The translations under genes and the position numbers were made by a program. Positions 50,166-60,899 of a stretch of DNA of 64,000 nucleotides are shown in pieces. The DNA comes from Pagrus major. Its lineage: Eukaryota; Chordata; Actinopteri; Spariformes; Sparidae. The stretch spans positions 4,511,001 through 4,575,000 of the forward strand of contig NC_133232.1 of the NCBI RefSeq assembly GCF_040436345.1, written 5' to 3'. The notes under the pieces are model-generated. The model was not told where the DNA came from. It saw only the letters and a list, made by a program, of their open reading frames with translations, and ran no database searches. How positions within the stretch are numbered: the stretch's first letter is position 1; each line of letters opens with the position of its first letter.

Positions 50166-50344
50166 TTTAATGTTTAATTGTATTGTGTAGTTTCATGTTG
50201 TTACTTGAGCATGTCTCTGTCGTCATGGCGACAGCAGTCTGCTGCTGCAGAACAATAAGAGCCGAGTTCAACAGACAGGAAACCTGCTTATCAGCTGCTT
50301 GAGAGACAGGAAGACACACACGCACACACACACACAAGAATGTT

Positions 50345-51360
50345 TTCATATACTACAACTAAATACTACAAACACAATAGTACAAACACAATGTTACAAA
50401 CACAATACTACAAACACAATGTTACAACTAAATACTACAAACACAATACTACAAAAACAATGTTACAAAAACAATACTACAAACACAATGTTACAACTAA
50501 ATACTACAAACACAATACTACAAACACAATACTACAAACACAATACTACAAACACAATAGTACAAACACAATGTTATAAACACAATACTACAAACACAAT
50601 GTTACAACTAAATACTACAAACACAATACTACAAAAACAATGTTACAAACACAATACTACAAACACAATGTTACAACTAAATACTACAAACACAATACTA
50701 CAAACACAATGTTACAACTAAATACTACAAACACAATACTACAAACACAATAGTACAAACACAATGTTATAAACACAATACTACAAACACAATGTTACAA
50801 CTAAATACTACAAACACAATACTACAAACACAATGTTACAAACACAATACTACAAACACAATGTTACAAACACAATACTACAAACACAATGTTACAACTA
50901 AATACTACAAACACAATACTACAAACACAATGTTACAACTAAATACTACAAACACAATGTTACAACTAAATACTACAAACACAATACTACAAACAGAATG
51001 TTACAACTAAAAACTACAAACACAATGTTACAAACACAATGTTACAACTAAATACTACAAACACAATGCTACAAACACAATGTTACAAACACAATACTAC
51101 TACAAACACAGTGTTACAACTAAATACTACAAACACAATGTTACAACTAAATACTACAAACACAATGTTACAACTAAATGCTACAAACACAATACTACAA
51201 ACACAATGTTACAACTAAATACTACAAACACAATACTACAAACACAATGTTACAAACACAATACTACAAACACAATATTACAAACACAATGTTACAAACA
51301 CAATACTACAAACACAATATTACAAACACAACATTATAAACACAATACTACGAGCTAAAT
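50345..51360. repeat. 1 kb minisatellite ACTACAAACACAAT
   Basis: Units of 14-16 bp (actacaaacacaat, gttacaaacacaat, gttacaactaaat) in a mosaic order, with 100-150-bp blocks repeated. Thr/Asn/Tyr-rich frames are artefacts. It directly abuts the next array. Confidence 0.96.
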
Positions 51361-51369
51361 TCTCTAAGT

Positions 51370-52480
51370 GGTTGTGTTGAGTCTCTTTGTGGTCATGTTG
51401 TGTCTCTATGTAGCTGTGTTGTGTCTCTATGTAGCTGTGTTGAGTCTCTTTGTGGTCGTGTTGTGTCTCTATGTAGCTGTGTTGTGTCTCTTTGTGGTCG
51501 CGTTGTGTTTCTGTAGCTGTGTTGTGTCTCTATGTAGCTTTGTTGTGTCTCTATGTAGCTGTGTTGTGTATCTGTGTAGCTGTGTTGTGTCTCTTTGTGG
51601 TCGCATTGTGTATCTGTGTAGCTGTGTTGTGTCTCATTGTGTCGGTGTTCTGTCTCCGTGTAGCTGTGTTGTGTCTCTGTGTAGCTGCATTGTGTCTCTT
51701 TGTGGTTGTGTTGTGTCTCTGTGTAGCTGTGTTGTGTCTCTATGTAGTCCAGTTGTGTCTATATGTAGCTGTGTTGTGTCTCTGTGTAGCTGCATTGTGT
51801 CTCTTTGTGGTTGTGTTGTGTCTCTGTGTAGCTGTGTTGTGTCTCTATGTAGTCCAGTTGTGTCTCTATGTAGCTGTGTTGTGTCTCTGTGTTGTGTCTC
51901 TGGGTAGTCATGTTGTGTCTCTATGTAGCTGTGTTGTGTCTCAGTGTAGCTGTGTTGTGTCTCTTTGTGGTCGTGTTGTGTCTCTGTGTAGCTTTGTTGT
52001 GTCTCTTTGTGGTCGTGTTGTGTCTCTGTGTAGCTGTAGTCTTATTGTGTCTCTGTGTAGCTGTGATGTGTCTCTGTGTGGTTGTGTTTTGTCTCTTTGT
52101 GGTTCTGTTGTGTCTCTATGTAGCTGTGATGTGTCTCTGTGTGGTTGTATTGTGTCTCTTTGTGGTTCTGTTGTGTCTCTATGTAGCTGTGTTGTGTCTC
52201 TGTGTAGCTGTGTTGTGTGTCTTTGTGTTCATGTTGTGTCTTTATGTAGCTGTGTTGTGTCTCTTTGTGGCTGTGTTGTGTCTCTGTGTAGCTGCGTTGT
52301 GTCTCTTTGTGGCTGTGTTGTGTCTCTGTGTAGCTGTGTTGTGTCTCTTTGTGGTTGTGTTGTGTCTCTGTCTAGCTGGGTTGTGTCTCTTTGTGGCTGT
52401 GTTGTGTCTCTGTGTAGCTGTGTTGTGTCTCTTTGTGGTCGTGTTGTGTCTCTGTGTAGCTGTAGTCTTATCTTACGATG
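51370..52480. repeat. 1.1 kb minisatellite TTGTGTCTCTGTGTAGCTG (left part)
   Basis: About 52 units of 21 bp (gttgtgtctctgtgtagctg and variants with tttgtggtcgt). The two dominant variants alternate, giving a 42-bp period. The array ends in tgtagctgtagtcttat, fused straight to hAT sequence. Confidence 0.96.
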
Positions 52481-52787
52481 AGCATCAGGAAGGGGAGGAT
52501 GACAGGTCAGTCTGAGTATGAAACTATGCTATTAATTCATTCAACATTTATGTAACTGGTCATAATGTTTTGGGTTTTTTAAATAAAAAATAATTCCATA
52601 GAAAGTTAAAAGATTAAAAAGTATGCTATTCATTCAGCATTTATGAAACTGGTCATGATTTAATTCCATATACATAAAAACTAAATAAGTTCATAGGAAG
52701 TTAACTACTACAACTATTTCATTTGGTTCAACAATGTAAGGGCTAAAATGGTTGAATATGTACATTTGTTTTTTTAATATTTCCATG

Positions 52788-53898
52788 TAGATACGACTAC
52801 GGAGCCATAGAGAGGACTCCATGCGTGGTTCACACCCTACAGCTTGTAGTGAATATGTTGCAGAAGGAACCCCCAATCCAAAGGCTGTTGGAGAAAGTGA
52901 GGTACTTGGTGAACAAGTTTAGGAAGTCATCTGTTGCCACAGAGCGGCTGCTGCAGAAGTGTGCTCTGGTTCTGGTAAAAGACTGTCCCACCAGGTGGTC
53001 AAGTTGCTTTGCTATGATGTCTTGCTGTCTTGAAGTCAAGGAGCACCTCACAGCTGTGGCTGAGTCCATGGGCTGGGACAGCCTGCCCAGTGAGTGGCAG
53101 AAGATCGGGGTGCTGAGAGACCTTCTTCTGCCGTTTGCAGAGCACACTAAGTTGCTTGAAAGTGACACTCAATCACTTTCCCTTGTTGTGCCAGCACTCC
53201 TGGATCTCAAAAACCATCTGTCAGAGTTCTCGCTTGCACATGGAAGAACCTACAAAGATGCAGCTACTCTGGCTCAGAAGATGCTGTCCAGCATGGATAG
53301 GCGCTTTAGTGTGTTTCTTGACATAACAGCTGACAGCTTCTCACCACTTCCTGCAGCAGCATGCTTTGTGGACCCTTGTGTAGCTGAAACCCTTCTGGAA
53401 AATGATGACATTAAAGTACAGGATCTTGTCAGAAAGGCAAAGGACTACATTGCTCATCTTGTTCCACAAAGAGTGCAAGTACGAGAAGAGCAGTTGACTG
53501 ATGATGAGCAAGTTGCAAATAATGAGGGTACAGAGGCTCCAGAGTCAACCCCCGCAAAACGGCGTAGATTTAAGTTCTTCAGTGCCAATCGTCCATCGAG
53601 GCCCAAGACAACAAACATTAGGCAGGAGATTTTGAAATATAAAGAGGGGCTGTCCGAGTTCCACCAGACTGCTGCTGAGGTTGAGGAATCCGGCATTGAG
53701 TATTGGTTAACTCAGTGTTCTTCCACTGCGTTTCCAACACTGAAACCTCTGGCCTTGGACCTCCTGTCGATGCCAGCCTCTCAGGCATTTACAGAGAGGG
53801 TCTTCAGTGTAACTGGTTACCTCTCTCGTGGCCGCAAAAACAGGGATAGGACCCTTTTGGAAAGAAGTGCTTTCCTCAGAGTAAACAAGCCTAAGTAG
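52788..53898 (+). pseudogene. hAT transposase C-terminal two-thirds
   Basis: One uninterrupted frame of about 365 codons. It contains TPCVVHTLQLVV, then DCPTRWSS (conserved W of the RNase-H fold), a helical insertion, an acidic/basic linker (TPAKRRRFKFF), and PLALDLLSMPASQAFTERVFS, the hAT dimerisation motif. It lacks the BED finger and the first catalytic Asp region; TTCCATGTAG before 52791 looks like an acceptor, so an upstream exon has been lost. The intact frame suggests recent activity, but this copy is incomplete. Confidence 0.88.
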
Positions 53899-54776
53899 TA
53901 GTTAATGGCTGGCCTGAACAGACATGCAACAAGCATGCATGTACTACACACACACACACACACACACAGCACTTTGATGAGCAACATTTCCAGTGTGACA
54001 ACCAGTCTTAAAATAACACATCCAGAAGGTTACAGTTTTTGTAGTTGCTGTTGAGACTGCTGGTTATTTGGTTTAGTAGTTGGCATAATTCAGTACTATC
54101 TGTTATTTGTTCTTTTCTGTCAACGAATTCCCATCTCATTATATCTCCCTAAGGTCCAAACCATTTGTAGTGTTATATCTTGTAATAGTTTTTATGATGC
54201 AAAATCTGACTTCAGTTTACAAGCAATACAAGTCACAGACACACACATTTTATTTGCACTTTTTTATTATGTTATTGTAGCTCGAGCATTCAAGCACCTT
54301 GTTTCTCTTTAAGTTAAACTTGAATGTAATGTCAATTTTTTCTGGCATTGTCATTTGAAGCTATTTTATTTATTTATTTAATTTAAATTTATGTGTGTGT
54401 ACTTCTTACATGTTTGGTAGGTAAAATAGATATGTTGTAAATTCAAATCAGTGCGTCTTCCGTGTCTGGAATTGAATGTATTCTTGAGTCTATAAGGTAA
54501 CAATAATATAATAATAAGATAACCTTGTTTGACTTGTGAAATGGGTGACTTAAAGAAAATTTTGGTTTTGTCTATTCTATACTAGGTACTTGGACTATAT
54601 TAACTGGGTTAAATAGAATTGCATTACTAAAAAGAGACTAAAGTACAATTTTCATTGACTAAAACTAGACTAAAATGTCATCAGTTTTCGTCGACTAAAA
54701 CTAGACGAAAATAGTCATGGATAAAATAAGACTAAAATGCTCAGACTTTCAGTCGACTGAAACTTGACTAGACTAA
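53899..54776. other. hAT 3' non-coding region
   Basis: AT-rich, with a (CA)n run at 53948-53967, then actaaaactagact-type repeats from 54620. No gene. Confidence 0.6.
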
Positions 54777-55571
54777 GGGCGCGTTCACACCAGCCTTGTT
54801 TAGTCCGGTTAAACCGAACCCTAGAGCGTTTGCCCCATGGTGCGGTTTGTTTGGGTCGGTGTGAACGCTGGCCTTGAACTCTGGTGCGGACCAAACAACT
54901 GCACCCTGGTCCGCCTCATAGAGGTGGTCTCGGTCCGCTATCAAGCGAACTCCAGAGCGGATTATTTCTGGTGTGTACAGTATGGGGCATTCATTCATTC
55001 ATTCGTTCATTCATTCAAGGAGATGTATGGATTCTATAAACAAGAGCTGCTTTTATGATGAGCCAACTTTGTGATTTTTACACGTTTGTGATTGTCTGCT
55101 TACCTCACTGGTCCCGCTTGTGTAGAAAAAACGTCATGGTAGGCCCTCATTATTGCCTGTCGTCTACTCCGGTACGATCGTCGGCTCGCATAGCGTCTTC
55201 GGCAAAATGCATGGATTAAGACATTATTTAATGCCCGCTGCTCTATGAGGCGTTTATACGGGCGGTCCATTGAAGTTTGCGTGTAAGCGCTCCAGATCAG
55301 CACTAATGTAAAAATAAGCAGATGCTCCATGATGTACAGTAGGCTACTGATCTGATGTACAGATTTGCTGTCTACCCGCCTAAACAGTTTGACCAATAAC
55401 AGAAGGGCGTTGCGACCACGTGAGTTTTGTTTACAGATTTTGGACCGTTTGAGTTTGGCCTTTGTGAACGCAAACCGGACCGACTCAAAATTGAAACAAT
55501 GTATCATCCTTGCGTTGGTTCGGATCAAAAAACAGACCTTTCACGGACCTTTAGGTGTGAACCCGACCTAA
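54777..55571 (-). mobile_element. Harbinger/PIF-like non-autonomous element
   Basis: Ends mirror each other: agggcgcgttcacaccag on the left and ggtgtgaacccgaccta on the right, both followed inward by ccggtt/gtccg-like and gttcggat-like motifs. Minus strand 55528-55100 holds a 142-codon frame (SMDRPYKRLIEQRALNN...RRRYASRRSYRSRRQA) that I associate with a recurrent fish transposon. It is inserted in the hAT 3' region. The superfamily is inferred. Confidence 0.6.
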
Positions 55572-55582
55572 AAAGAGTATAA

Positions 55583-55735
55583 ACATGTTGTGTCTGTGTA
55601 GCTGTGTTGTGTCTCTTTGTGGTCGTGTTGTGTCTCATTGTGATCGTGTTGTGTCTCTTTGTGGTCATGTTGTGTCTCTATGTAGTCGTGTTGTGTCTCT
55701 TTGTGGTCATCTTGTTTCTCCATGTTGTGTCTGGG
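55583..55735. repeat. stray piece of the TTGTGTCTC minisatellite inside the hAT
   Basis: Seven units of the same 21-bp repeat as at 51370-52480, lying between two segments of hAT sequence. Its edges share gttgtgtct with the host. Confidence 0.85.
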
Positions 55736-55736
55736 T

Positions 55737-55918
55737 CCAGGGCGGCATTCCGAAGGGCCGCCATTCCGAACGTTCACTTTCATGTTTCGGAATGCCGGCC
55801 CTTAATTATTTTTGAAAAAAGGGCGTCATTCCGAACCTGAAACCCTAACCTTAACCATAACCCGGTCGGAATGGCGGACCGTCGGAATGGCGGTCCTTCG
55901 GAATGGGTGTCGCCCCCC
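55737..55918. mobile_element. palindromic MITE with CATTCCGA repeats
   Basis: About 180 bp. The left end, gggcggcattccgaagggc + cgccattccga, and the right end, tcggaatggcggtccttcgg + aatggg, are inverted copies. The 11-bp ccgccattccg motif recurs several times in both orientations around an AT-rich centre (ttaattatttttgaaaa). Not coding. Confidence 0.8.
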
Positions 55919-56005
55919 GTTGTGTCTAATAAAAACTAAAATGACAATTTGACACAAAGACTAGACTAAAACTAAAATTAAAACAGGCCGCCAAAAACAA
56001 CACTA

Positions 56006-56720
56006 CTGTGTAGCTGTGTTTTGTCTCTATGTAGCTGTGTTGTGTCTCTGTGTAGCTGTGTTATGTCTCTGTGTGGTTGTGTTGTGTCTCTTTGTGGTCG
56101 TGTTGTGTCTCTGTGTAGCTGTGTTATGTCTCTGTGTGGTTGTGTTGTGTCTCTGTGTAGCTGTGTTGTGTCTCTGTGTGGTCGTGTTGTGTCTCTATGT
56201 AGTCGTGTTGTGTCTCATGGTGGTCGTGTTGTGTCTCTTTGTGGTCGTGTTGTGTCTCTGTGTAGCTGTGTTATGTCTCTGTGTGGTTGTCTTGTGTCTC
56301 TGTGTAGCTGTGTTGTGTCTCTGTGGCCGTGTTCTGTCTCTATGTAGCTGTGTTGTGTGTCTTTGTGGTCGTGTTGTGTCTCTGTGTAGCTGTGTTGTGT
56401 CTCTGTGGTTGTGTTGTGTCTCTGTGTAGCTGTGTTGTGTCTCTTTGTGGTCGTGTTGTGTCTCATTGTGGTCGTGTTGTATCTCTTTGTGGTCATGTTG
56501 TGTCTCTATGTAGTCGTGTTGTGTCTCTTTGTGGTCATCTTGTGTCTCCATGTAGTTGTGTTGTGTCTCTTTGTGGTTGTGTTGTGTCTGTATGAAGCTG
56601 TATTGTGTCTCTATGTAGCTGTGTTGTGTCTCTATGTAGCTGTGTTGTGTCTGTGTAGCTGTGTTGTGTCTCTTTGTGGCCGTGTTGTGTCTCTTTGTGG
56701 TTGTTTTGTGTCTTGCTCCA
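56006..56720. repeat. TTGTGTCTCTGTGTAGCTG minisatellite (right part)
   Basis: About 34 units of the same 21-bp repeat, resuming directly after the hAT 3' end. A block at 56430-56545 closely matches the stray piece at 55590-55710. Confidence 0.95.
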
Positions 56721-57166
56721 CTGTAGTGGGCGTATGGACATTATGATCCATCTTTGTCGACACGCCACCTCAACATGCGGAGAACAAACTGGCAGAGACG
56801 GGTCAGGGGCAGGACAGACTGGTTGGGGGCAGATCCAGAGACGGGTCAGGGGCAGGTCCAGACACTGGTCAGGGGCAGGAAGGGCAGGTCAGACACACTT
56901 CCTGTTTAATGAAGGAAGCTAAACATTTTTAACATTTCCGTGAAGACTGAGTCACACAGAGGAACACACTCACGCTGATGCTGGTATGTCTGTTTGTGAG
57001 GACATGACGCAGTCAGTGACCCACACTGTGAACATTTAACACACAAACACTATACATACACATTTAACACACAAACACCACACATGCACATTTAACACAC
57101 AAACACCACACATGCACATTTAACTCTCTAAAACTGGTCCTCACAAAGATAGACAAAGAACAGTTG

Positions 57167-57205
<39 letters not shown>

Positions 57206-57511
57206 CTGGATTCCATTAGCAGTTGAGACAAGTCAACACCGGCAGCAACAGACTGCTGAGCCTCAGAGCACCGGTATACTAATACTATAGTACTACTACT
57301 GTACTACAACAGTACTACTACTTTACTACAACAGTACTACTACTGAACTGTAAAACCATAGGACTGTTAGAGGAAGAAGAAGAGAGCAGCTGCTGTGGAG
57401 AGAAAAAGAAAACAGACAGAAGGAAAAAGGAAAATAGGAGACCTGGGAGGAAGAAAAGAAGAAGAGAAGAAAAGAAGAAGAAGACAAGAAAAAGTGAAGG
57501 AAGAGAAGAAG
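56721..57511. other. upstream region of the PAR gene
   Basis: A short cggg-tcaggggcagg repeat (56795-56890), cacaaacac repeats (57025-57125), a (CA)n run (57171-57203) and an A/G-rich 5'UTR-like stretch (57365-57511). No TATA box stands out. Confidence 0.5.
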
Positions 57512-60500
57512 ATGAAGTGGTGTTTTGGGACTGTAGTCTTCGTCTCTCTGCTGTGGACCGTTTGCAGCGTCTCTCCGTCTCCTCACCCTGCAGATGAATG
57601 CTCCGGCATGTCTCTCCGTAAGTCTTCTCCTCCTTCTTTCTCTGAACACATGCAGGCAGGTACAGACAGATCAGACTCCCAGCAGCCACTGCTTCACATC
57701 AGATCATGTTTTAATTGGCTGTTTTGTCAACATTCATTTGTGTCTTTGTGAGGATATTTTATTACAGTTTCTATGAATGAAGACTCGACACTCTGAGATA
57801 AACAGTTGACTTCTGCGTCAACAAGAAACCCAATGATCCTTTTTCACAATGATTCTCTCTCTCTCTATATATATATATATATCTATATATATATATATAG
57901 ATATAGATATAGATAGATATGTAATCAATACAACATGTTACTGTGAGTAATTAGAGTAAAGGTCGTGGTTGGATGTTGGCCACTTCCTGTTGACAGCCTG
58001 TGCCAACAACAACACAACCACACAACAACACAACCACACAACAACACAACCGACTGTGTGTTTAAAGTTTAAGTTTTGGTGCGCTTTGTCAAAGAATTCG
58101 TAATATTCTCTTTATATTCTGTTATATTAAAATACTAATAAACTGTTGATATGCTACATTATAATTATACTAACTAGTAATTATAAGCAGCAAAACATAT
58201 ATAAATGTGTGTGTGTGTGTGTGTTTATCTCATGTAAATAAATATCTGCTGTGTTTTCCTGTTTAACATCAGATCCTGTTTACGACACTGAGCTGTAAAC
58301 TGACGACTGAAACTGTACTACAGTTCAGTACTACAATATTACACTACAGTACTACAATATTACACTACAGTACTGTACTGTAGTACTACTAGTACTACTA
58401 CACTGTAGTTTAGTCTAGGTGAAGATAAGACACATGTATCGACCCTCTGAGCCCACAGACTGAACTTTATTTAAATGTTGGAGAGTATTTCCATTAAAAC
58501 TCATTGAATCATTATGGAAACACAAAATGTTCAGATATCATATCATATATGTAATAATGATGACAAAGCAGGAACAGTCACATGTCGTCACAGACAGGTT
58601 CAGAAACATAAAGCAGCGTCAGGATTAAAGGTTCATTCACACAGAACATGAACAAACATTAAAAACTTCATGACATGTGTCAGACACTTATTAAAGGATG
58701 AGAAAATGTTTAATATCATTTGATAATTATCTTTTTTAATGTAATTCATGATACAGACCACAAGAGGGCGACACAGACCAAAGAAAAACATTTGCACCTG
58801 ATGTCATCATATATGATTCACACATGTACTTATTATTAGTCATCGTTGGTTTCATCATATATAAACTGATGTTGAATGTTGTGATTTTATTTATTATTAT
58901 TGATGTTAATAAGTAAAGTAAATCTTCTGAGATCAAAGTCTTCATCTTCCTGCTGACCATCTGAAATCAGCCACATGATTTCCCTTCACAATAAATTCTG
59001 ATGTTAAAGTATTTTAACAAAAACTTCATCTTCAGCTGGTTGATCAGAATCAGAATCACTGAACGAGTCCTGATCTGGTCTCTGCAGGTCTACAGACTGA
59101 CCTGTGTTCTGGTCTCTGCAGGTCTACAGACTGACCTGTGATCTGTGTTCTTGTCTCTACAGGTCTACAGACTGACCTGTGTTCTGTGTTCTGGTCTCTG
59201 CAGGTCTACAGACTGACCTGTGTTCTGGTTTCTGCAGGTCTACAGACTGACCTGTGTTCTGTCTCTGCAGGTCTACAGACAGACCTCTGTTCTGGGCTCT
59301 GCAGGTCTACAGACTGACCTGTGTTCTGTGTTCTGGTCTCTGCAGGTTTACAGACTGACCTGTGTTCTAGCCTCGCAGGTCTACAGACGGACCTGTGTTC
59401 TATGTTCTGGTCTCTGCAGGTCTACAGACTGACCTGTGTTCTAGCCTCGCAGGTCTACAGACGGACCTGTGTTCTATGTTCTGGTCTCTGCAGGTCTACA
59501 GACTGACCTGTGTTCTAGCCTCGCAGGTCTACAGACGGACCTGTGTTCTATGTTCTGGTCTCTGCAGGTCTACAGACTGACCTGTGTTCTATGTTCTGGT
59601 CTCTGCAGTTCTACAGACTGACCTGTGTTCTGTGTTCTGGTCTCTGCAGGTCTGCGGGCATTCCGGTTGAAGACCTCCTGTAACTTCACCACCCTGAAGG
59701 AGAAGCAGCTGAAGGAGATCCAGGCTCCGACTACCATCCTGTACCTGCCAGTCCTGTACCTGCTGGCCTTCATTGTGGGTCTGCCCTCCAACCTGCTGGC
59801 TCTGTGGATCCTGGTCTTCAGGACCAAACCACTGCCGTCCACCACGCTGCTCATCAACCTGACTGCCGCAGACTGCCTGCTGCTGCTGGTGCTGCCGTTC
59901 CGGATCATGTACCACTTCAGAGGCAACCACTGGGAGCTGGGCGAGCCCTTCTGCCGCGTTGTCATGGCGATGTTTTATGGCAACATGTACGGGTCGGTTG
60001 TGTGTCTGGCGCTGGTGGCTCTGGACAGGTACATCGCTCTGGTTCACCCGTTCGGTGCAAAGACGCTGCGTACCCGGCGGACGTCTCTATACATGACGGC
60101 AGCAGTGTGGACGGTGGTGCTGGCTGCCATGCTGCCGCTGCTGGTGTCTCAGCAGACATACGTGCTGGATGAGCTGCAGATCACCACCTGCCACGACGCA
60201 CTGCCCGAGGAGGAGCAGGAGAACTATTTCCTGCCATACTTCGCCACCTTGTTCACCTTCTGTTTCCTGCTGCCCTTCACGGCCGTGCTTTTCTGTCACG
60301 GTGCCGTGCTGCGCACCCTGCTGGCCGAAGGGAAGCGCTACGGTCACGCCGTCCGGGTGACGGTCCTGGTTCTGCTGGTCTTCATTGTGTGTCTGCTGCC
60401 CAGCAACATCCTCCTCCTCCTCACCTACACAGACAGCTCGCTGGACGGAGACGGCGAGGATGTCTATGTCCCCTACATGGTCAGCTTAGCAGTTAGCACC

Positions 60501-60716
60501 TTCAACAGCTGCATCGACCCCTTCATCTACTACTTTGTGTCCGTGGAGTTCAGGGAGAAGGCCAGGAGCGCTCTTTGTTGCCGTGGCGACTCAGAGGTCA
60601 AACCGTCGTCTCTGGGCAACAACGTGTCATACTCTTCATCATCATCATCAGGCCTAAGGTCAAAGGTCACCATGCTGACTGAGTCCAGTCGGTGTGGGAA
60701 GTCTGAGACAGGCTGA
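57512..60716 (+). CDS. f2rl3: proteinase-activated receptor, PAR4/F2RL3-like (two exons)
   Basis: A class A GPCR activated by proteolytic unmasking of a tethered ligand at the cell surface. Exon 1 (57512-57617) encodes a signal peptide (MKWCFGTVVFVSLLWTVCS) and joins by C/GTAAGT to exon 2 (59650-60716). Total 390 aa plus stop; human PAR4 is 385, and two exons is the family plan. Seven hydrophobic segments; DRY at 161-163; disulfide pair C137-C216; CHD at 216-218 in ECL2; NSCIDPFIYYF in TM7. LPSTTLLINLTAADCLLLL, YGNMYGSVV, LDRYIALVHP and GKRYGHAVR favour PAR4 over PAR1-3. The ectodomain is short and basic (R36-L-R-A-F-R41), without an obvious known ligand. A poly(A) signal follows. Family certain, orthology likely. 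Confidence 0.9.
57618..59084. other. PAR gene intron, left part
   Basis: A (TA)n tract at 57863-57920, (GT)n at 58207-58222, acaacacaacc repeats near 58010, and tacactacagtactacaat repeats at 58315-58400. I see no internal exon, although an extra small exon carrying the receptor's tethered ligand cannot be excluded. Confidence 0.5.
59085..59649 (+). repeat. minisatellite made of the PAR exon 2 acceptor
   Basis: About 15 extra copies of TCTCTGCAG/GTCTACAGACTGACC in units of 31-41 bp immediately upstream of exon 2, whose own acceptor TCTCTGCAG/GTCTGCGG is the last unit. A higher-order 74-bp duplication recurs three times (59342-59564). Confidence 0.94.
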
Positions 60717-60866
60717 TGGCCACATGACTGCTGACATCATCACAGCTGTCAATCAAACATCTGTTCCTTTAAAGTGAGAAGTTGTCGATATGAAGGCATT
60801 GATCCCTGATCACTTGATTGATTGTAAACTTCATGATGACAGTGTTACTTTAGTTTATGTTACATG

Positions 60867-60872
60867 AATAAA
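60867..60872 (+). terminator. f2rl3: poly(A) signal of the PAR gene
   Basis: AATAAA 150 bp after the stop codon, giving a short 3'UTR. No competing signal lies nearer. Confidence 0.7.
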
Positions 60873-60899
60873 ACGATGAAGGAAAAAAACATATGAGAA

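Larger units (their letters stand above)
52481..56005 (+). mobile_element. hAT transposon, 5'-truncated and interrupted
   Basis: hAT sequence begins within the array junction (frame SYDEHQEGED) and contains the transposase at 52788-53898. It reaches a typical hAT 3' region of actaaaactagactaaaat repeats at 54620-54776. That region resumes at 55927-56005, ending gccaaaaacaacact. Between the two parts lie a MITE, 150 bp of the neighbouring minisatellite and a second MITE. The 5' end is missing, replaced by the minisatellite. Confidence 0.75.

Noticed and set aside
51368..52515. 329-residue Cys/Val/Leu/Ser protein resembling a repetitive membrane protein
   Set aside because: Translation of the 21-bp minisatellite; open in several frames and equally present on the other side of the hAT.
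57318..57689. Minus-strand Ser/Leu/Phe-rich frame of 123 codons
   Set aside because: Complement of the A/G-rich 5'UTR of the PAR gene; no splice signals or homology.
59085..59650. Repeat units as genuine extra coding exons or one exonised repeat of the PAR
   Set aside because: Decoy acceptors put exon 2 out of frame or meet a stop; PAR genes normally have two exons. RNA could overturn this.
59570..60347. Minus-strand open frames of up to 152 codons opposite the PAR exon
   Set aside because: Shadows of the GC-rich receptor coding sequence.
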